DNA from: Medakamo hakoo
Lineage: Eukaryota > Chlorophyta > Trebouxiophyceae > Coccomyxaceae
Direction: 5' to 3'
Length of the DNA: 64,000 nt
Assembly (NCBI GenBank): GCA_026636295.1
Contig: CP089462.1
Coordinates: 620,001-684,000 of the forward strand
Position 1 is the first letter of the stretch, and each line of letters starts with the position of its first letter. Both the position numbers and the translations under genes were made by a program. The notes below the pieces were generated by a model that worked only from the letters and a program-made list of their open reading frames with translations, did no database searches and was not told the origin of the DNA. Positions 10,273 to 19,291 of this stretch are shown here, one piece after another.

Positions 10273-11478
10273 TCACTTCCTCTTCTTCTTGCCCGCGATG
10301 CTCGCCCGGCCGCCACTCGCCGCCGCGGGCGGCAACCCGCGCTTTTTGGTCGGCGCCCCACGCCCCGCTTTCGACCGCCGGGCCGGCGCCTTCCACCGGG
10401 ACTTGCGGTCCCGCGGTTCGGTGGGGCCCTCCTGTTTTTTGGTGGCGCGCCGCTCGGCTTCCAACCTGCTGGCGGCGAGGGGCGCGTCCACCAGCTCGTC
10501 CGCGTTGGCGCGCAGGATGCGGTCCACCGCTGCGGCGGGGCGGGCGCGGTCGACGTCCGCGCCGCCGGTGACGGGGTCAAACCGCCGGCGTGGGCCGGCG
10601 AGGGCTTTGGCCCGGGCGGCGCGGTCCTCGCCCGGGGCCAGGGCGTCGTGCCGGCCCAGGGAGGCGGTGGACACGCCCGCGCGCGCGGCGGCGGCGGCCA
10701 GGTCGCCGCGCAGGGCTTTGCGCTTGACGGGCGGGCCGGAGCCGTGCTTGGGCAGGGCGGCGGCCAGGCGCAGGGTGGGCGGCAGGGCCAGCGGCCCGCC
10801 CCGCCCGCCGCTGCCCGCCGCCTTGGCCGCCGCTTTCAGGTTGGCCACCTGCGCCGCGCGGTTGGCCGCCACGCGCTCCTTCCGCGCCGTGGCCGCCTCC
10901 GAGAACGGGTCCAGCACGCCCGGCCGGTCCTCCCCCGGGCGGGCGTCCACCACCAGCACGTCCGCGTCGTCGCCCGCCCGCTTGTAGCCGTGGCGGCGCC
11001 GCCACTCGCCGGCCGCCTCGTCCCAGACCAGCTTGGAGCGCTTTGTCTTTTTGATGCCTTTCTTGGCGGCGAAGGCTTCCCAGCGCGTCGGCGGGCGCGG
11101 GGCGGGCAACGGCTTGGCGCGGGGCAGGGGCGTCGTCGGTTTGGGGAGCGCGACCACCCGGCCGACGGGCGCGGGGGTGGAGGGCAGGGCGAACAGGGCG
11201 TCGATCAGAGACTGGGCGGCCCCGGCCGCCAGGGACGCCAGCGCCGACGCCCTGTCGCCCGCGGCGGCTTTCAGGGCCGCGCCAAACGCATGGTCTGCCG
11301 GGTCGTAGGCTGCCAGGTTGCCGACGTCCAGTTCCAGGGACGAGCCGGCGAAGCGGGCGGCGTAGTCGAGGCTGGGGGGGAGGGGTGGGGAGGGGGGTGC
11401 GGGGGTGGGAAGGCGGCTAGGTGAGGGGCGCGCATGCACCACACTGAGGACGGGTGGTTGCGGCGGTGGCACACTCAT
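10273..11478 (-). CDS. RRS1: ribosome biogenesis regulator RRS1
   Basis: RRS1 joins RPF2 to bring 5S rRNP into pre-60S ribosomes in the nucleolus. The 401-residue frame shows the family core: LELDVGNLAAYDP (family: YDLGLL), an LIDALFALPS helix, PKPTTPLPRAKPLP and PPTRWEAFAAKKGI. SKLVWDEAAGEWRRRHGYKRA and a run like KERVAANRAAQVANLKAAAK follow. It ends in a lysine-rich tail (GKKKRK), as expected for a nucleolar protein. Residues about 13-35 are an unusual Ser/Pro/His stretch and look like translated C-rich intron, but no donor/acceptor pair keeps the frame, so I leave it coding. The true start could also lie further in. It is divergent from cyclin H. Confidence 0.9.
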   Translation of the reverse strand: MSVPPPQPPVLSVVHARPSPSRLPTPAPPSPPLPPSLDYAARFAGSSLELDVGNLAAYDPADHAFGAALKAAAGDRASALASLAAGAAQSLIDALFALPSTPAPVGRVVALPKPTTPLPRAKPLPAPRPPTRWEAFAAKKGIKKTKRSKLVWDEAAGEWRRRHGYKRAGDDADVLVVDARPGEDRPGVLDPFSEAATARKERVAANRAAQVANLKAAAKAAGSGGRGGPLALPPTLRLAAALPKHGSGPPVKRKALRGDLAAAAARAGVSTASLGRHDALAPGEDRAARAKALAGPRRRFDPVTGGADVDRARPAAAVDRILRANADELVDAPLAASRLEAERRATKKQEGPTEPRDRKSRWKAPARRSKAGRGAPTKKRGLPPAAASGGRASIAGKKKRK

Positions 11479-11868
11479 CTCCTCTCAGCGGCCGTGTACC
11501 CAGGGTGCGTGCGCCCCCGTGCAGATGGTGTGTGGGCCTGGGCCACAGCTGCCGCCGCGGGAAAACGTGCGTGCAAGAGAAACTTCGGCCGCCGGCAAGC
11601 GGCCGCCGCAATTCAGGCTCTCGCCGCCCCTCCACACCACACTCCTGAAAACTGACCCTGGCCGCACACCCAGCTGCTCGTCAGTGACGCGAACGGGTGT
11701 GGCAGATGAGGGCGGGTCGACCGTCATTTGGCGCGCGCTGTATTTTTCGGTACGAGTGCTGCGCCGCCGAAAATTTTTTTGGGGAGTGTGGAAAAAAAAA
11801 ACACTCGCGCTCCATCACTTTGCCGTTTGTTTTTCCTTCGCCGCGCAGGGAAAGCGCCGCCACGCTCG
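11479..11868. promoter_or_regulatory. divergent upstream region (RRS1 / cyclin H)
   Basis: These 390 bases separate outward-facing starts. A lower-GC block at about 11740-11830 includes AAAATTTTTTT and a run of nine A near 11803, close to the cyclin H start. No gene seen. Confidence 0.4.
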
Positions 11869-13244
11869 ATGGACTTCCAATCGTCCACCCAGAAGCGGCG
11901 ATGGACGTTCACCGCTGATGCCCTGGTAAGGGGATGAGGAGGGGGAGGGGTGTGTGGAGTTTGTGGGGGGCAGCCTCTCTCGCGCCGCTGCGCGGGCCCC
12001 CTCGTGCTCTGACCTCCCCCCCTCCCCTCCTCCCGCCCATCATCCAACGACAGGAATCCCGCCGCGCGTCCAACTGGGCCGCCGCCTCCTCCGCCATCGC
12101 TGCCGCCGGCGGACCGGGCGCCGCACCCCTGCCCGACCCTCCCACCCGACACGACGAGGCCGCCCTCCTCCACTTCTACGCGCACCGCGTCATTACGCTG
12201 GCGGCCGCGCTGCGCCTCCCCCGCGCGGTCGGCGGGGTGGGCGCCGCCTTCCTGGCCCGCTTCTTCCTGGGCGCGTCCGCCCTGGAGCACGACCCGCGTG
12301 AAGTTGCGGTGGCGGCCCTGTACCTGGCGGCCAAGGTGGAGGAAGCCTACATCTCCGCCGACCGCCTGGCGGCGGCTTTGGGGAGCGGCGGCGGGCCGGC
12401 CGCGCCCGCGCCGACGTCCGGCCCGCCACCACCCGCGCCCGGCACGGCCATCTTGCGCCGCGAACCCACGCTGCTGGCGGGTTTGGGCTTTGACCTGGTC
12501 ATCCACACCCCGCACCGGGCGGTGGAGGGCCTGTTTGCGGATGTCATGGCTGTGCGGGCGGGCGGGCGGGAGGCCGCGGTGCGCGAGCTGGGCGAGCCGC
12601 TCGCGACCGCGCCCGCGGCCGCGCTGGCCCGCGCGCACGGTGCGGCGCTGGCGGCTGCAGACGTCCTCTCCCAGACGGATGCAGGCCTGCTCTACCCGCC
12701 CGGCCAGCTGGCCCTCGCCGCCCTGCGGTCGGGCTTGCGGAAGGCCGGCATCCCCGGCTCGGCCGCGTTTGTCGCGCGCGCCGCGCGCCTGGGCGGCGCC
12801 GCCGCGTCGGCGGCTGAGCCGCCGTCGCAGAGCGACCTGGCTGCATCCGCGCCGGCCGAGCCTGCCACCGCGGACCTCGCCACCTTGCAAGCCGCTTTGA
12901 CCGCCATCGACGCCTTGGGCGCGGCGGGCGCGGCCCCGCCGTCGGCCGACGACGCGCGCGTGGCCGACGCGCGCCTGCGCCGGGCGCGGGCGGTGCTTCT
13001 GGAAAAAGCACGCGCCGAAACCGCGTCCCGTGATGCAGCGGGGCGAGCGGCGCGGGAGGCCAAGGTTGCGGCGGCTCGGGCCGCGGCCGCGGCTAAAGAA
13101 GCGGCGCTGTTGGGCGACATGCCCGTGGTGGGCGGCGGTGAGAAACCTGTAGCAGCAGGAGCAGCGGCAGCAGGGGATGGCGGCGACGCGGCCGCAAAAC
13201 GCCGGCGCAGCGACGCGGCCGGCGGCTGGGTGGCAGACGGGTAG
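11869..13244 (+). CDS. CYCH: cyclin H, regulatory subunit of the CDK-activating kinase
   Basis: Cyclin H activates CDKD/CDK7 in the CAK complex and in TFIIH. Exons are 11869-11925 and 12054-13244, in phase, 415 residues. Exon 1 encodes MDFQSSTQKRRWTFTADAL, which matches the start of plant CYCH;1 (DFQTSTQRAKWIFTP). The cyclin boxes follow: LHFYAHRVITLAAALRLP, ARFFLGASALEHDPREV, ALYLAAKVEEAYIS and LLAGLGFDLVIHTPHRAVEG. The second box has LSQTDAGLLYPPGQLALAAL. The C-terminal third is Ala-rich and ends with a basic KRRR cluster. It is longer than Arabidopsis CYCH;1 (about 336) because of low-complexity Ala/Pro insertions. It converges on the lipase gene with only 56 bases between stops. Confidence 0.93.
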
Positions 13245-13300
13245 AACGTGTGTAAGAGGCAGGCGTGCGCTTTCTAATCACAACTCCCTACTCTCTCTCT

Positions 13301-14572
13301 CTAGGCGCCGCCCCCACTCTTTGGCTTCGTCTGCCGACCACCACCACCACCGCTGCTCTTCGCGGCCTGGACCGCCGCATCTTGTAAGTCTTGCGCGTAC
13401 GAAATGTGTGCGTGGTCCAGCCAGGCGCCAATGGCGCGCCTGGCCGCGCCCGTGAGGCCGGACGGTAAAGCGGCCGCACCTGCGGCGGCTGCGTCCGCTG
13501 CCGCACCCGCGCCCGCGCCGACAGCGGCCGCGACTGCTTCAGGCGCGGCCGCGAGCAAGGCCGGCGCCACTTCTGCGGGCGCCAAGGGACGCACGGCGTG
13601 GCCGGCGCCCGCCGTCCAGCTGACCAGGTACGTGTCGCCCACCGCTTCATACCCGCCCCCAGGCGGCGTCCACCCCGCCCCGTCCGCGGGCAGCCACGAT
13701 TCCAGGCCGAGGGCTTTGACGGCAGAAGCCACGGGCGCCCAGGCCGCGGCGGCGGCCGAGCCGGCCGGGTCGGCGGCGGCCAGGCCGGCGCGTGGGACGG
13801 GGTCGCCCGCCGCGATGAAGGAGGTCACAGCGCCGGGTTGCGTGAGGCCGGTGGCGGCCAGGACGGCCGGGGACCCGCCGGCCGTCGCGGCCAGGACGGG
13901 CGGCGCGCCAAACGCCGCGACACGCAGCGGGCGCTCCCGCCCGCCGGCGGCGACGGCTGCGGCGGCGAGCAACGCCAGCGCGCCTCCCAATGAGTGGCCA
14001 ACAAGCACGACCTCCGACCCTGCCGGCGCGCTCCGCACCGCGCCGCGGATGTGGTGCCACAGCTCGCCCGCCAGGTCGGCGGCGCCCGCGTGCGCGAGCA
14101 CGCCTGGGACGGGTTGCGGCGGCACGCCGCCCGCCGTCGAGGGCAGCAGCGGCCCAGGCCACGCCCGCGCGAGGGCTTGGCCCAACCTCCACCCATCCAC
14201 GCCCGGCCGGCCCCACACCACGCCACGCACGGCGATGACGCGCGTGCGCCGGGGCGCAGCGGCGTCGTCCGCCACCACCCAGCGCGTGAACCAGGTGTCG
14301 CCCGCCGACTTTAAAGTGAGACCGTCATTTTTCAGGCGGTCGGCGGCTGCGGCGTCGTCCAAGGCGTAGGCGGAGCCGGCGGCCCGGGCCAGGCGGGCGG
14401 CGGCGGCCAAGGCGGCCGCGTTGAGGGGCGGGGGGCGCGTGGCGCCGGGGTTGGATGGCGTGCGAGGCGCATGCGCCCTGCCCGCCGCCGTCGCGGCGGC
14501 GACTGTGACGCTGCGCCGCCACGGAACCGCAAGCGGCCGGTGTGTGGCGGCACGTGCGACAGCCATGCGCAT
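13301..14572 (-). CDS. class 3 lipase, probably plastid-targeted
   Basis: This is an alpha/beta-hydrolase of the fungal-type lipase (class 3) family. The nucleophile elbow is LVGHSLGGALALL. A candidate triad Asp is in AAGDPVPRAGL, and the triad His is in WLDHAHISYAQDL, resembling the DHxMxxY end of plant class 3 lipases. The N-terminal lid region has TWFTRWVVADD and RVIAVRGVVWG. I start at the ATG at 14572 (MRMAVARAATHRPL), which opens an Arg/Ala-rich stretch like a chloroplast transit peptide. Upstream in-frame Met codons exist up to 14776, but they would overlap the divergent gene at 14725. This gives 423 residues. The likely substrate is a plastid galactolipid or triacylglycerol; that is inference from the family. 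Confidence 0.82.
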   Translation of the reverse strand: MRMAVARAATHRPLAVPWRRSVTVAAATAAGRAHAPRTPSNPGATRPPPLNAAALAAAARLARAAGSAYALDDAAAADRLKNDGLTLKSAGDTWFTRWVVADDAAAPRRTRVIAVRGVVWGRPGVDGWRLGQALARAWPGPLLPSTAGGVPPQPVPGVLAHAGAADLAGELWHHIRGAVRSAPAGSEVVLVGHSLGGALALLAAAAVAAGGRERPLRVAAFGAPPVLAATAGGSPAVLAATGLTQPGAVTSFIAAGDPVPRAGLAAADPAGSAAAAAWAPVASAVKALGLESWLPADGAGWTPPGGGYEAVGDTYLVSWTAGAGHAVRPLAPAEVAPALLAAAPEAVAAAVGAGAGAAADAAAAGAAALPSGLTGAARRAIGAWLDHAHISYAQDLQDAAVQAAKSSGGGGGRQTKPKSGGGA

Positions 14573-14724
14573 GTGGGAGCTGACTGCGCGGCTCAGGCTG
14601 CGAGTCCTCGCCCGTGCGAATGGCAACGGTGGAGTGAACCCCGTTCGTCTTCTTGGCGCGTCTGCGGCACTACACACCCCTAACCCCCGCCAGGCGAGAG
14701 CGACGCACGCCCGCCGCGCACACA

Positions 14725-15510
14725 ATGCCGCCCTCACCCCTGCCTCTCCCCACCCCACCGGAGGCTCGCACGTCAACTGCTCTAGCTGCCGCCGCCGCGG
14801 CCGAAGCCCGTTTTTCGTCGGCGTGCGGGCGGCTGGCAGCCGCGCTGGACGCGGCGCGCAAGGCCGGGTTTTTACGGGACGGCGTCGAAGGCTGCGTGGA
14901 GGCGGAGCCGGTGGCTGTTAGCGAGGCAGGCGTGCATGCGTGCGACGAGCCGCCGTCCACGGCGGACGGCGGCCAGGCCTCTCCTGCCGCACCGTCCTCA
15001 CCTCCAGCCACGGAGGTTGTCGCCGGACCTCCCACCATCACCACCACCACCACTCCCCCGCCGCTCACGGCCCGCCTGGGCGCCCTGGCCCAGGAGTTGG
15101 CCGCCCTGCGCGCGGCCGTGACGGGCTTGGGAGCCGAGCTGGAGGGGGGGAGCGGCCCCGTCGCGGCTGCTGCTGGTGCTGGGCCTCCCCCTCCGCCTTC
15201 GACCACTCTGCCGGCTGTCCGCCTCATCCCTCGGTCACCGCTCGTCGCCCTGCCGGTCCCGCACCCTCGCCCACGGCGCACGTCGGGCGCACCACCCGTG
15301 ATGAGGGCTGGGCGGCGTGGGCCGGCACCGCCACCGCTCCCACTACCCCGCCGCCCTTCAACCACCACGCCTGTCGGCCGGGTGCCGCCCGCGGCGTGGG
15401 ACACGACGCCGCGGGTGCTGGCGGCCCGGCCGCCGCGGGTGGAGGCGGCGGTGGTGGGGTATATGAATGGAAGTGGGAGTGGGCGGGCGCGGCGGCGGGC
15501 GGTGGCCTGA
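14725..15510 (+). CDS. unknown protein with a short predicted coiled coil
   Basis: Single frame of 261 residues starting at the ATG at 14725. An Ala-rich N-terminal helix (SACGRLAAALDAARKAGF) is followed by a Ser/Thr/Pro linker. Next is a heptad-like helix (LGALAQELAALRAAVTGLG), then a Pro-rich basic tail with many TTP and RRP motifs and an Arg-rich end. I recognise no family. The ATG follows CACACA, and the start lies 152 bases from the lipase start on the other strand, the same geometry as other gene pairs here, which supports it as real. It converges on dUTPase. Confidence 0.5.
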   Translation: MPPSPLPLPTPPEARTSTALAAAAAAEARFSSACGRLAAALDAARKAGFLRDGVEGCVEAEPVAVSEAGVHACDEPPSTADGGQASPAAPSSPPATEVVAGPPTITTTTTPPPLTARLGALAQELAALRAAVTGLGAELEGGSGPVAAAAGAGPPPPPSTTLPAVRLIPRSPLVALPVPHPRPRRTSGAPPVMRAGRRGPAPPPLPLPRRPSTTTPVGRVPPAAWDTTPRVLAARPPRVEAAVVGYMNGSGSGRARRRAVA

Positions 15511-15619
15511 GAACGGCCGTGCAAAACCACGGCCACCGCTTTTTTTTTGTTTGCATGATTCCCACACGACCGCGCGATCGGACAAAAAATGATGCGCCAG
15601 CGGGAGCGTTCCTCCCCAC

Positions 15620-16298
15620 TCACGACGCCACGCCCGTCGACCCGTACCCGCCCGCCCCGCGCGTCGTCGCGTCCAAGTCCTCCACCTCCACGACCTCCGG
15701 CGTGACGATGCGTTCCAGAATGAGCTGGGCGACGCGGTCCCCCCGCTTGACCTCGAAGTCGGCCTCCCCGTGGTTGAACAGGACGACGCCCACTTCCCCA
15801 CGGTAGTCCTCGTCCACGACGCCCGCGCCCGTGTCGATAAAGTGCTTGACGGCCAAGCCGGACCGCGGGGCGACGCGGGCGTAGGTGCCGGGCGGGGCGG
15901 CTAAGGCTAAGCCGGTAGGGACAATGGCCCGGCCGCGGGCGGGGACGGTGACGTCCTTGCAGCTGTGTGGGGTTGGATGGGTGGATGGGGCGGAGAGGGT
16001 CGTCGGGTCTTGATGCGAAAAAACAACGCGCGCGCGCTCGAATTCGGTCGTCGAAGACTTGTTTCCGTCGCGCGTCCCCGCACGCACTCTCCCCCCTCTC
16101 CCACGACGGCACATACCTCGCCAGATCGTACCCAGCCGCACCCGCCGACCCGCGCTTGGGCATCACAGCGTCCGGGTGCAATTTTTTGACGCGCAGGGCA
16201 GGCATGGCGGCGGCATCGGCCGCGGCCGGCGTCGGCTTCATGGCAGCGGCAGCAGTCGCGAGCGGGCGCGCGTTTTCCTGAGACGCTGCGTGGAGCAT
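15620..16298 (-). CDS. DUT: deoxyuridine triphosphatase (dUTPase)
   Basis: This trimeric dUTPase hydrolyses dUTP to dUMP and pyrophosphate, keeping uracil out of DNA and supplying dTMP synthesis. Exons are 16117-16298 and 15620-15962, in phase, 174 residues. All five motifs are present: [10 protein letters not shown] (I, at the end of exon 1), [18 protein letters not shown] covering II and the start of [18 protein letters not shown] (III), [13 protein letters not shown] (IV) and [11 protein letters not shown] (V, the C-terminal arm that closes over the substrate). The roughly 30-residue N-terminal Ala-rich extension may be a targeting sequence. Its upstream region is only the 118 bases between it and the end of RRP46 on the same strand. 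Confidence 0.95.
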
Positions 16299-16416
16299 GG
16301 CGCGGTGCAGTGGGCGGAAGCGGCGGACAAGGGCGACCGCCAGGGTGGGCGAGTTAGGGAGAGCAAGGGACGGACGAAAAAAACAAAGAAGTGTGCCTGT
16401 GTTTTTTTTTGCAACC

Positions 16417-17322
16417 TCAACCATCCTCCCCAAACACTTTCGCCAGGCCCGCCCGGTTGAATTGCGCGGCCGCCAGAGCCGCTCCACCCGCGAGCTCCAG
16501 CGCTTCACTCACTTGTGCATCTGTGAAACGGCCGCTCAAGGACGCGCCCGCCAGGCCGCCGCCGCCGACCAAGGACAGCACACTGCTCCCACCGCCCTCT
16601 CCTCCACCTCCTCCTCCTCCAGGCTCGCCGCGGGTGAGGAACGCAAACGTCGCCACACCCGCCGCGGCCGCCGCCTCTGCTGCTGTCGGATCCACTAAGA
16701 AGGTGCCGTCGGGAGCCAAAGCGACCGTTGCTGCGGCGGGCAACGCTTTCAGCGGCACGCACCCGCCCGCGTCTGCGAGTGCGGCCGCGGCGGCATTCAA
16801 GCCAGCGGCCGCTGCTCCACCGTCGTCCGCCTCGATTGTCACGTCCACCACGACCGCCGTCCGCGGCGCGGCTTCGGCTACCATGGCCGCCCGCACCGCA
16901 CCCGCCAGGCCACTCTCCAACGCCCGCGCCGCCGGGCTTTGCGAGGGTGGAAGGCCGCTGCTGTCAGGCGCGGGCCGCCAGGTGGCACGCACGACGGCCG
17001 CTTCCGGGTCTTCGATGCGGGTCGACGTGGACGCGGGGCCGTAGACGGCGGCCAAGGCGACGGTGCCGCCAGCGGACCAGCGGGCGGAACCGTCGGCGCG
17101 CGGGAGGACGGACCGCTCGCAGGTGGTGGGGCTGGAGAAAATGGAGAGGGGGTGGTGTGGGTGAGAGGCCAATTGAAGCCGCGCCCGCCGCACGGCCAGG
17201 CCTCACCCGCCGTCATCGGACTGGGAGGGTGACATGCCTCCTCTCTCTCACACTCACCGCACGTGGTCGACCGACCGGCCGTCGGCCCGCAGGCCGTCCG
17301 GGCCCAGGAGCGGCGGCTGCAT
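16417..17322 (-). CDS. RRP46: exosome core subunit RRP46 (RNase PH fold)
   Basis: This is one of the six RNase PH-like subunits of the eukaryotic exosome ring that threads RNA to Rrp44/Rrp6. Exons are 17258-17322 and 16417-17131, in phase, 259 residues. Exon 1 has LRADGRSVDHVR. Exon 2 begins PTTCERSVLPRADGSARW, followed by GGTVALAAVYGPAS, VVRATWRP, TAVVVDVTIEADDGG, AGLNAAAAALADAG and ALAPDGTFLVDPT. These match the EXOSC5/RRP46 order. A Gly-rich loop near residue 205 is extra. The phosphate-binding arginines of active RNase PH are not evident, as expected for an inactive ring subunit. Confidence 0.88.
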
Positions 17323-17719
17323 TGGCTAGGTTTGAGCGTGAGAAGGCGGAGGAGAGAGCTGCGGAATGGCTGTGGAGCGAGTGTCTGGCAATCTGTGCGT
17401 GTGCGCTGGGGTGTGGGCCAGCCAGGCGACCGGGTGTGGAGGAGAGACCAGACCCAAAACGCGCGGCCCGTCCGCGTTTTTCTTGAGTGACAGCGCGAAA
17501 GTTTTTTCGTCCGTCACTACTTTTTTTTTCGCGGCGCGGAGAAACAAAACGCGCGGCCCCCACACACGGCTGCGGCTCGTTCCATCCCCTGGGCTCGCAT
17601 CGCACGGGCTTCTCCAAGTCATAAAGTACCGACCTTACTCCTCAGCCACATCGAATACCTCGGCGATTCTGCTCCACACTACTCGACGCGCGAGAAAACT
17701 TGGTCCACCCCCCACCATC
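17323..17719. promoter_or_regulatory. divergent upstream region (RRP46 / 2OG oxygenase)
   Basis: These 397 bases lie between outward-facing starts. They contain T-rich blocks (about 17478-17530) and, close to the oxygenase start, CATAAAGTACC at about 17620, a possible TATA-like element. A reading frame from 17366 is open into the oxygenase gene, but its codon composition is not coding-like. Confidence 0.4.
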
Positions 17720-18352
17720 ATGGGCCGCCCGGACAAAACCGCAGTCACGCGGTGGCCGTCACCCCACCCTAAACAGCTGCCACCCCCCACCAACATCGGC
17801 CGCACGCCAGGAGACATGTTCACGGTAGAGGGCGTGCTGACGGCGGACGAGTGTTCGGCGTTCATCGCCGCAGCTGAAGCGGTCGGGTTTCCAGTCCCAC
17901 CGTCCGGCCCGCCGCAGCCGGGCATGGCCGCGCGCGACAACGCCCGCCTGGCCTGGGAGGACGAGGCCTTGGCGGCGGCTTTGTGGCGCATCCTCCGCCC
18001 TACTCTAACAGCGGCGAGCGCGCCGGACGCAGCCCAGGCCGTGGGCTGCTCTCCCCACCTGCGGCTCTACCGCTACGCGACTGGCCAGCGTTTCGCCCGC
18101 CACTACGACGACGCCGTCGCCCTGGGCCCAGGTCGGTCCACCCGCCACACCGTCCTCATTTACCTGAGCTCGTGCGGCGGGGGTGAGACCATTTTCTACG
18201 GCGCCAAGGGCAAAACCATCGCGGCTGTCGCGCCTGCGCCCGGGCGCGCGCTCCTCCACCGGCACGGAGACGACTGCCTGTTGCACGAGGGCGCGAAAGT
18301 GGGCGGTGGGACCAAGTACGTGTTGAGGACGGACGTCGTGTACGAGGAGTAG
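17720..18352 (+). CDS. 2-oxoglutarate/Fe(II)-dependent oxygenase (prolyl-4-hydroxylase-like)
   Basis: Single-exon gene of 210 residues with the jelly-roll oxygenase core. Motifs seen are FTVEGVLTADECSAFIAAAE (entry helix), RLYRYATGQRFARHYDDAV with the HxD iron ligands (His and second Asp), TVLIYLSSCGGGETIFYG, and LLHRHGDDCLLHEGAKV followed by YVLRTDVVY. That last block holds the distal His and the 2-oxoglutarate-binding Arg. It resembles plant uncharacterised P4Hc-domain proteins more than collagen-type P4H, and there is no signal peptide. I chose the ATG at 17720 because the longer frame upstream is intergenic in composition. Substrate unknown; protein hydroxylation is inference from the family. 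Confidence 0.82.
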   Translation: MGRPDKTAVTRWPSPHPKQLPPPTNIGRTPGDMFTVEGVLTADECSAFIAAAEAVGFPVPPSGPPQPGMAARDNARLAWEDEALAAALWRILRPTLTAASAPDAAQAVGCSPHLRLYRYATGQRFARHYDDAVALGPGRSTRHTVLIYLSSCGGGETIFYGAKGKTIAAVAPAPGRALLHRHGDDCLLHEGAKVGGGTKYVLRTDVVYEE

Positions 18353-18485
18353 AGCGTGCGTGTAGAAAGGGCAGGTTAAGATCGACGCAGGGTACGGAGA
18401 GAGGGCTGAGGCACGAACGAACGACGACCGACACCCCCCCCCGCCTCCCCCCCCAACCCCGCACCCGCCCGCACCCACCCCGCTC

Positions 18486-19187
18486 TCACGACGCAAACGC
18501 CCGCATCTTGCCCGGCTCGATGATTTCAATCCAGTACCCGTCCGGGTCCGTCACGAAAGCAATGTTCTTCATGCTGCCTTCGTCCGGCTTTTTCTTAAAG
18601 GGGACGCCCAGCGCGGCGAAGCGGTCGCACGCGGCGCGCACGGACGGGACGCTGATGCCTATGTGGCCAAAGCCCCTGGACTCGTCGTCGTTGCCGGACT
18701 TGTACACCTGCCCCGCCTGCGCCTCCGTCCCGTAGTTGTGCGTCAGTTCCAAGAGACCGGGCAGCGCAAAGACGGCTTGCGCCCTGTCCTGCGGGTCGTC
18801 GGGCAGGGCGGCCACCGCGTCGTCGGACGCGTACCCCAGGAAAAACAGGGAGAACGCCCGGTCGGGGAAGGGGAGGTGCAGCAGGAGGCGCATGCCCAGG
18901 ACGCGGGTGTAAAAGTCCAGGGACACGGCCGGGTCCTTGACGCGCAGCATGGTCTGCTGGAAGCCAAAGCCCCGGGTTTCGGGCGGCGGAGGGGAGACGC
19001 CCTGTGTGTGGGGGGTGGGTGGGTGGGTCGGCGACGCCTTGAGCGGCACAGGGCCCGGCGCGGGCGCGAGCGCGCCGCCCCTCCCTTCTTCGGCCCGCGT
19101 GCGCACACGCTCCGCGCCCGCTTTTCACAATCCATCGGGCTCTAAAACACGCACCGGCATGGCTTGGAGTTCGGCGACGGTCGCCAT
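18486..19187 (-). CDS. GLO1: lactoylglutathione lyase (glyoxalase I)
   Basis: Glyoxalase I isomerises the methylglyoxal-glutathione hemithioacetal to S-lactoylglutathione. Exons are 19155-19187 and 18486-19001, in phase, 182 residues, the size of the single-domain eukaryotic enzyme. The 11-codon first exon (MATVAELQAMP) is followed by TRGFGFQQTMLRVKDPAVS. Metal ligands are visible: Gln in QQTML, Glu in LELTHNYGTE, His in RGFGHIGISV and Glu in GYWIEIIEPG. LDFYTRVLGM and DPDGYWIEI are further family signatures. The zinc-type (animal/yeast-like) sequence is the better match. It sits 104 bases from the end of the BRCT gene on the same strand. Confidence 0.94.
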
Positions 19188-19291
19188 GTCGACGGTCGCG
19201 CCGCGCGCGCGAACAGCAATGGAAACAGGGAAATGCTGTGCGGCCGTGTCCGTGTTCACACACCGCACCTCACCCCCCTCTCCCTCTCCCT

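Noticed and set aside
11348-11445. Possible intron near the RRS1 start (GTGGTG...CCCAG)
   Set aside because: Splicing it out changes the frame in every donor/acceptor combination I tried, so I kept the frame unspliced and flagged the Pro-rich segment.
17366-17719. N-terminal extension of the 2OG oxygenase gene
   Set aside because: The frame is open by chance. Composition and a TATA-like CATAAAG place this in the promoter and 5' UTR.
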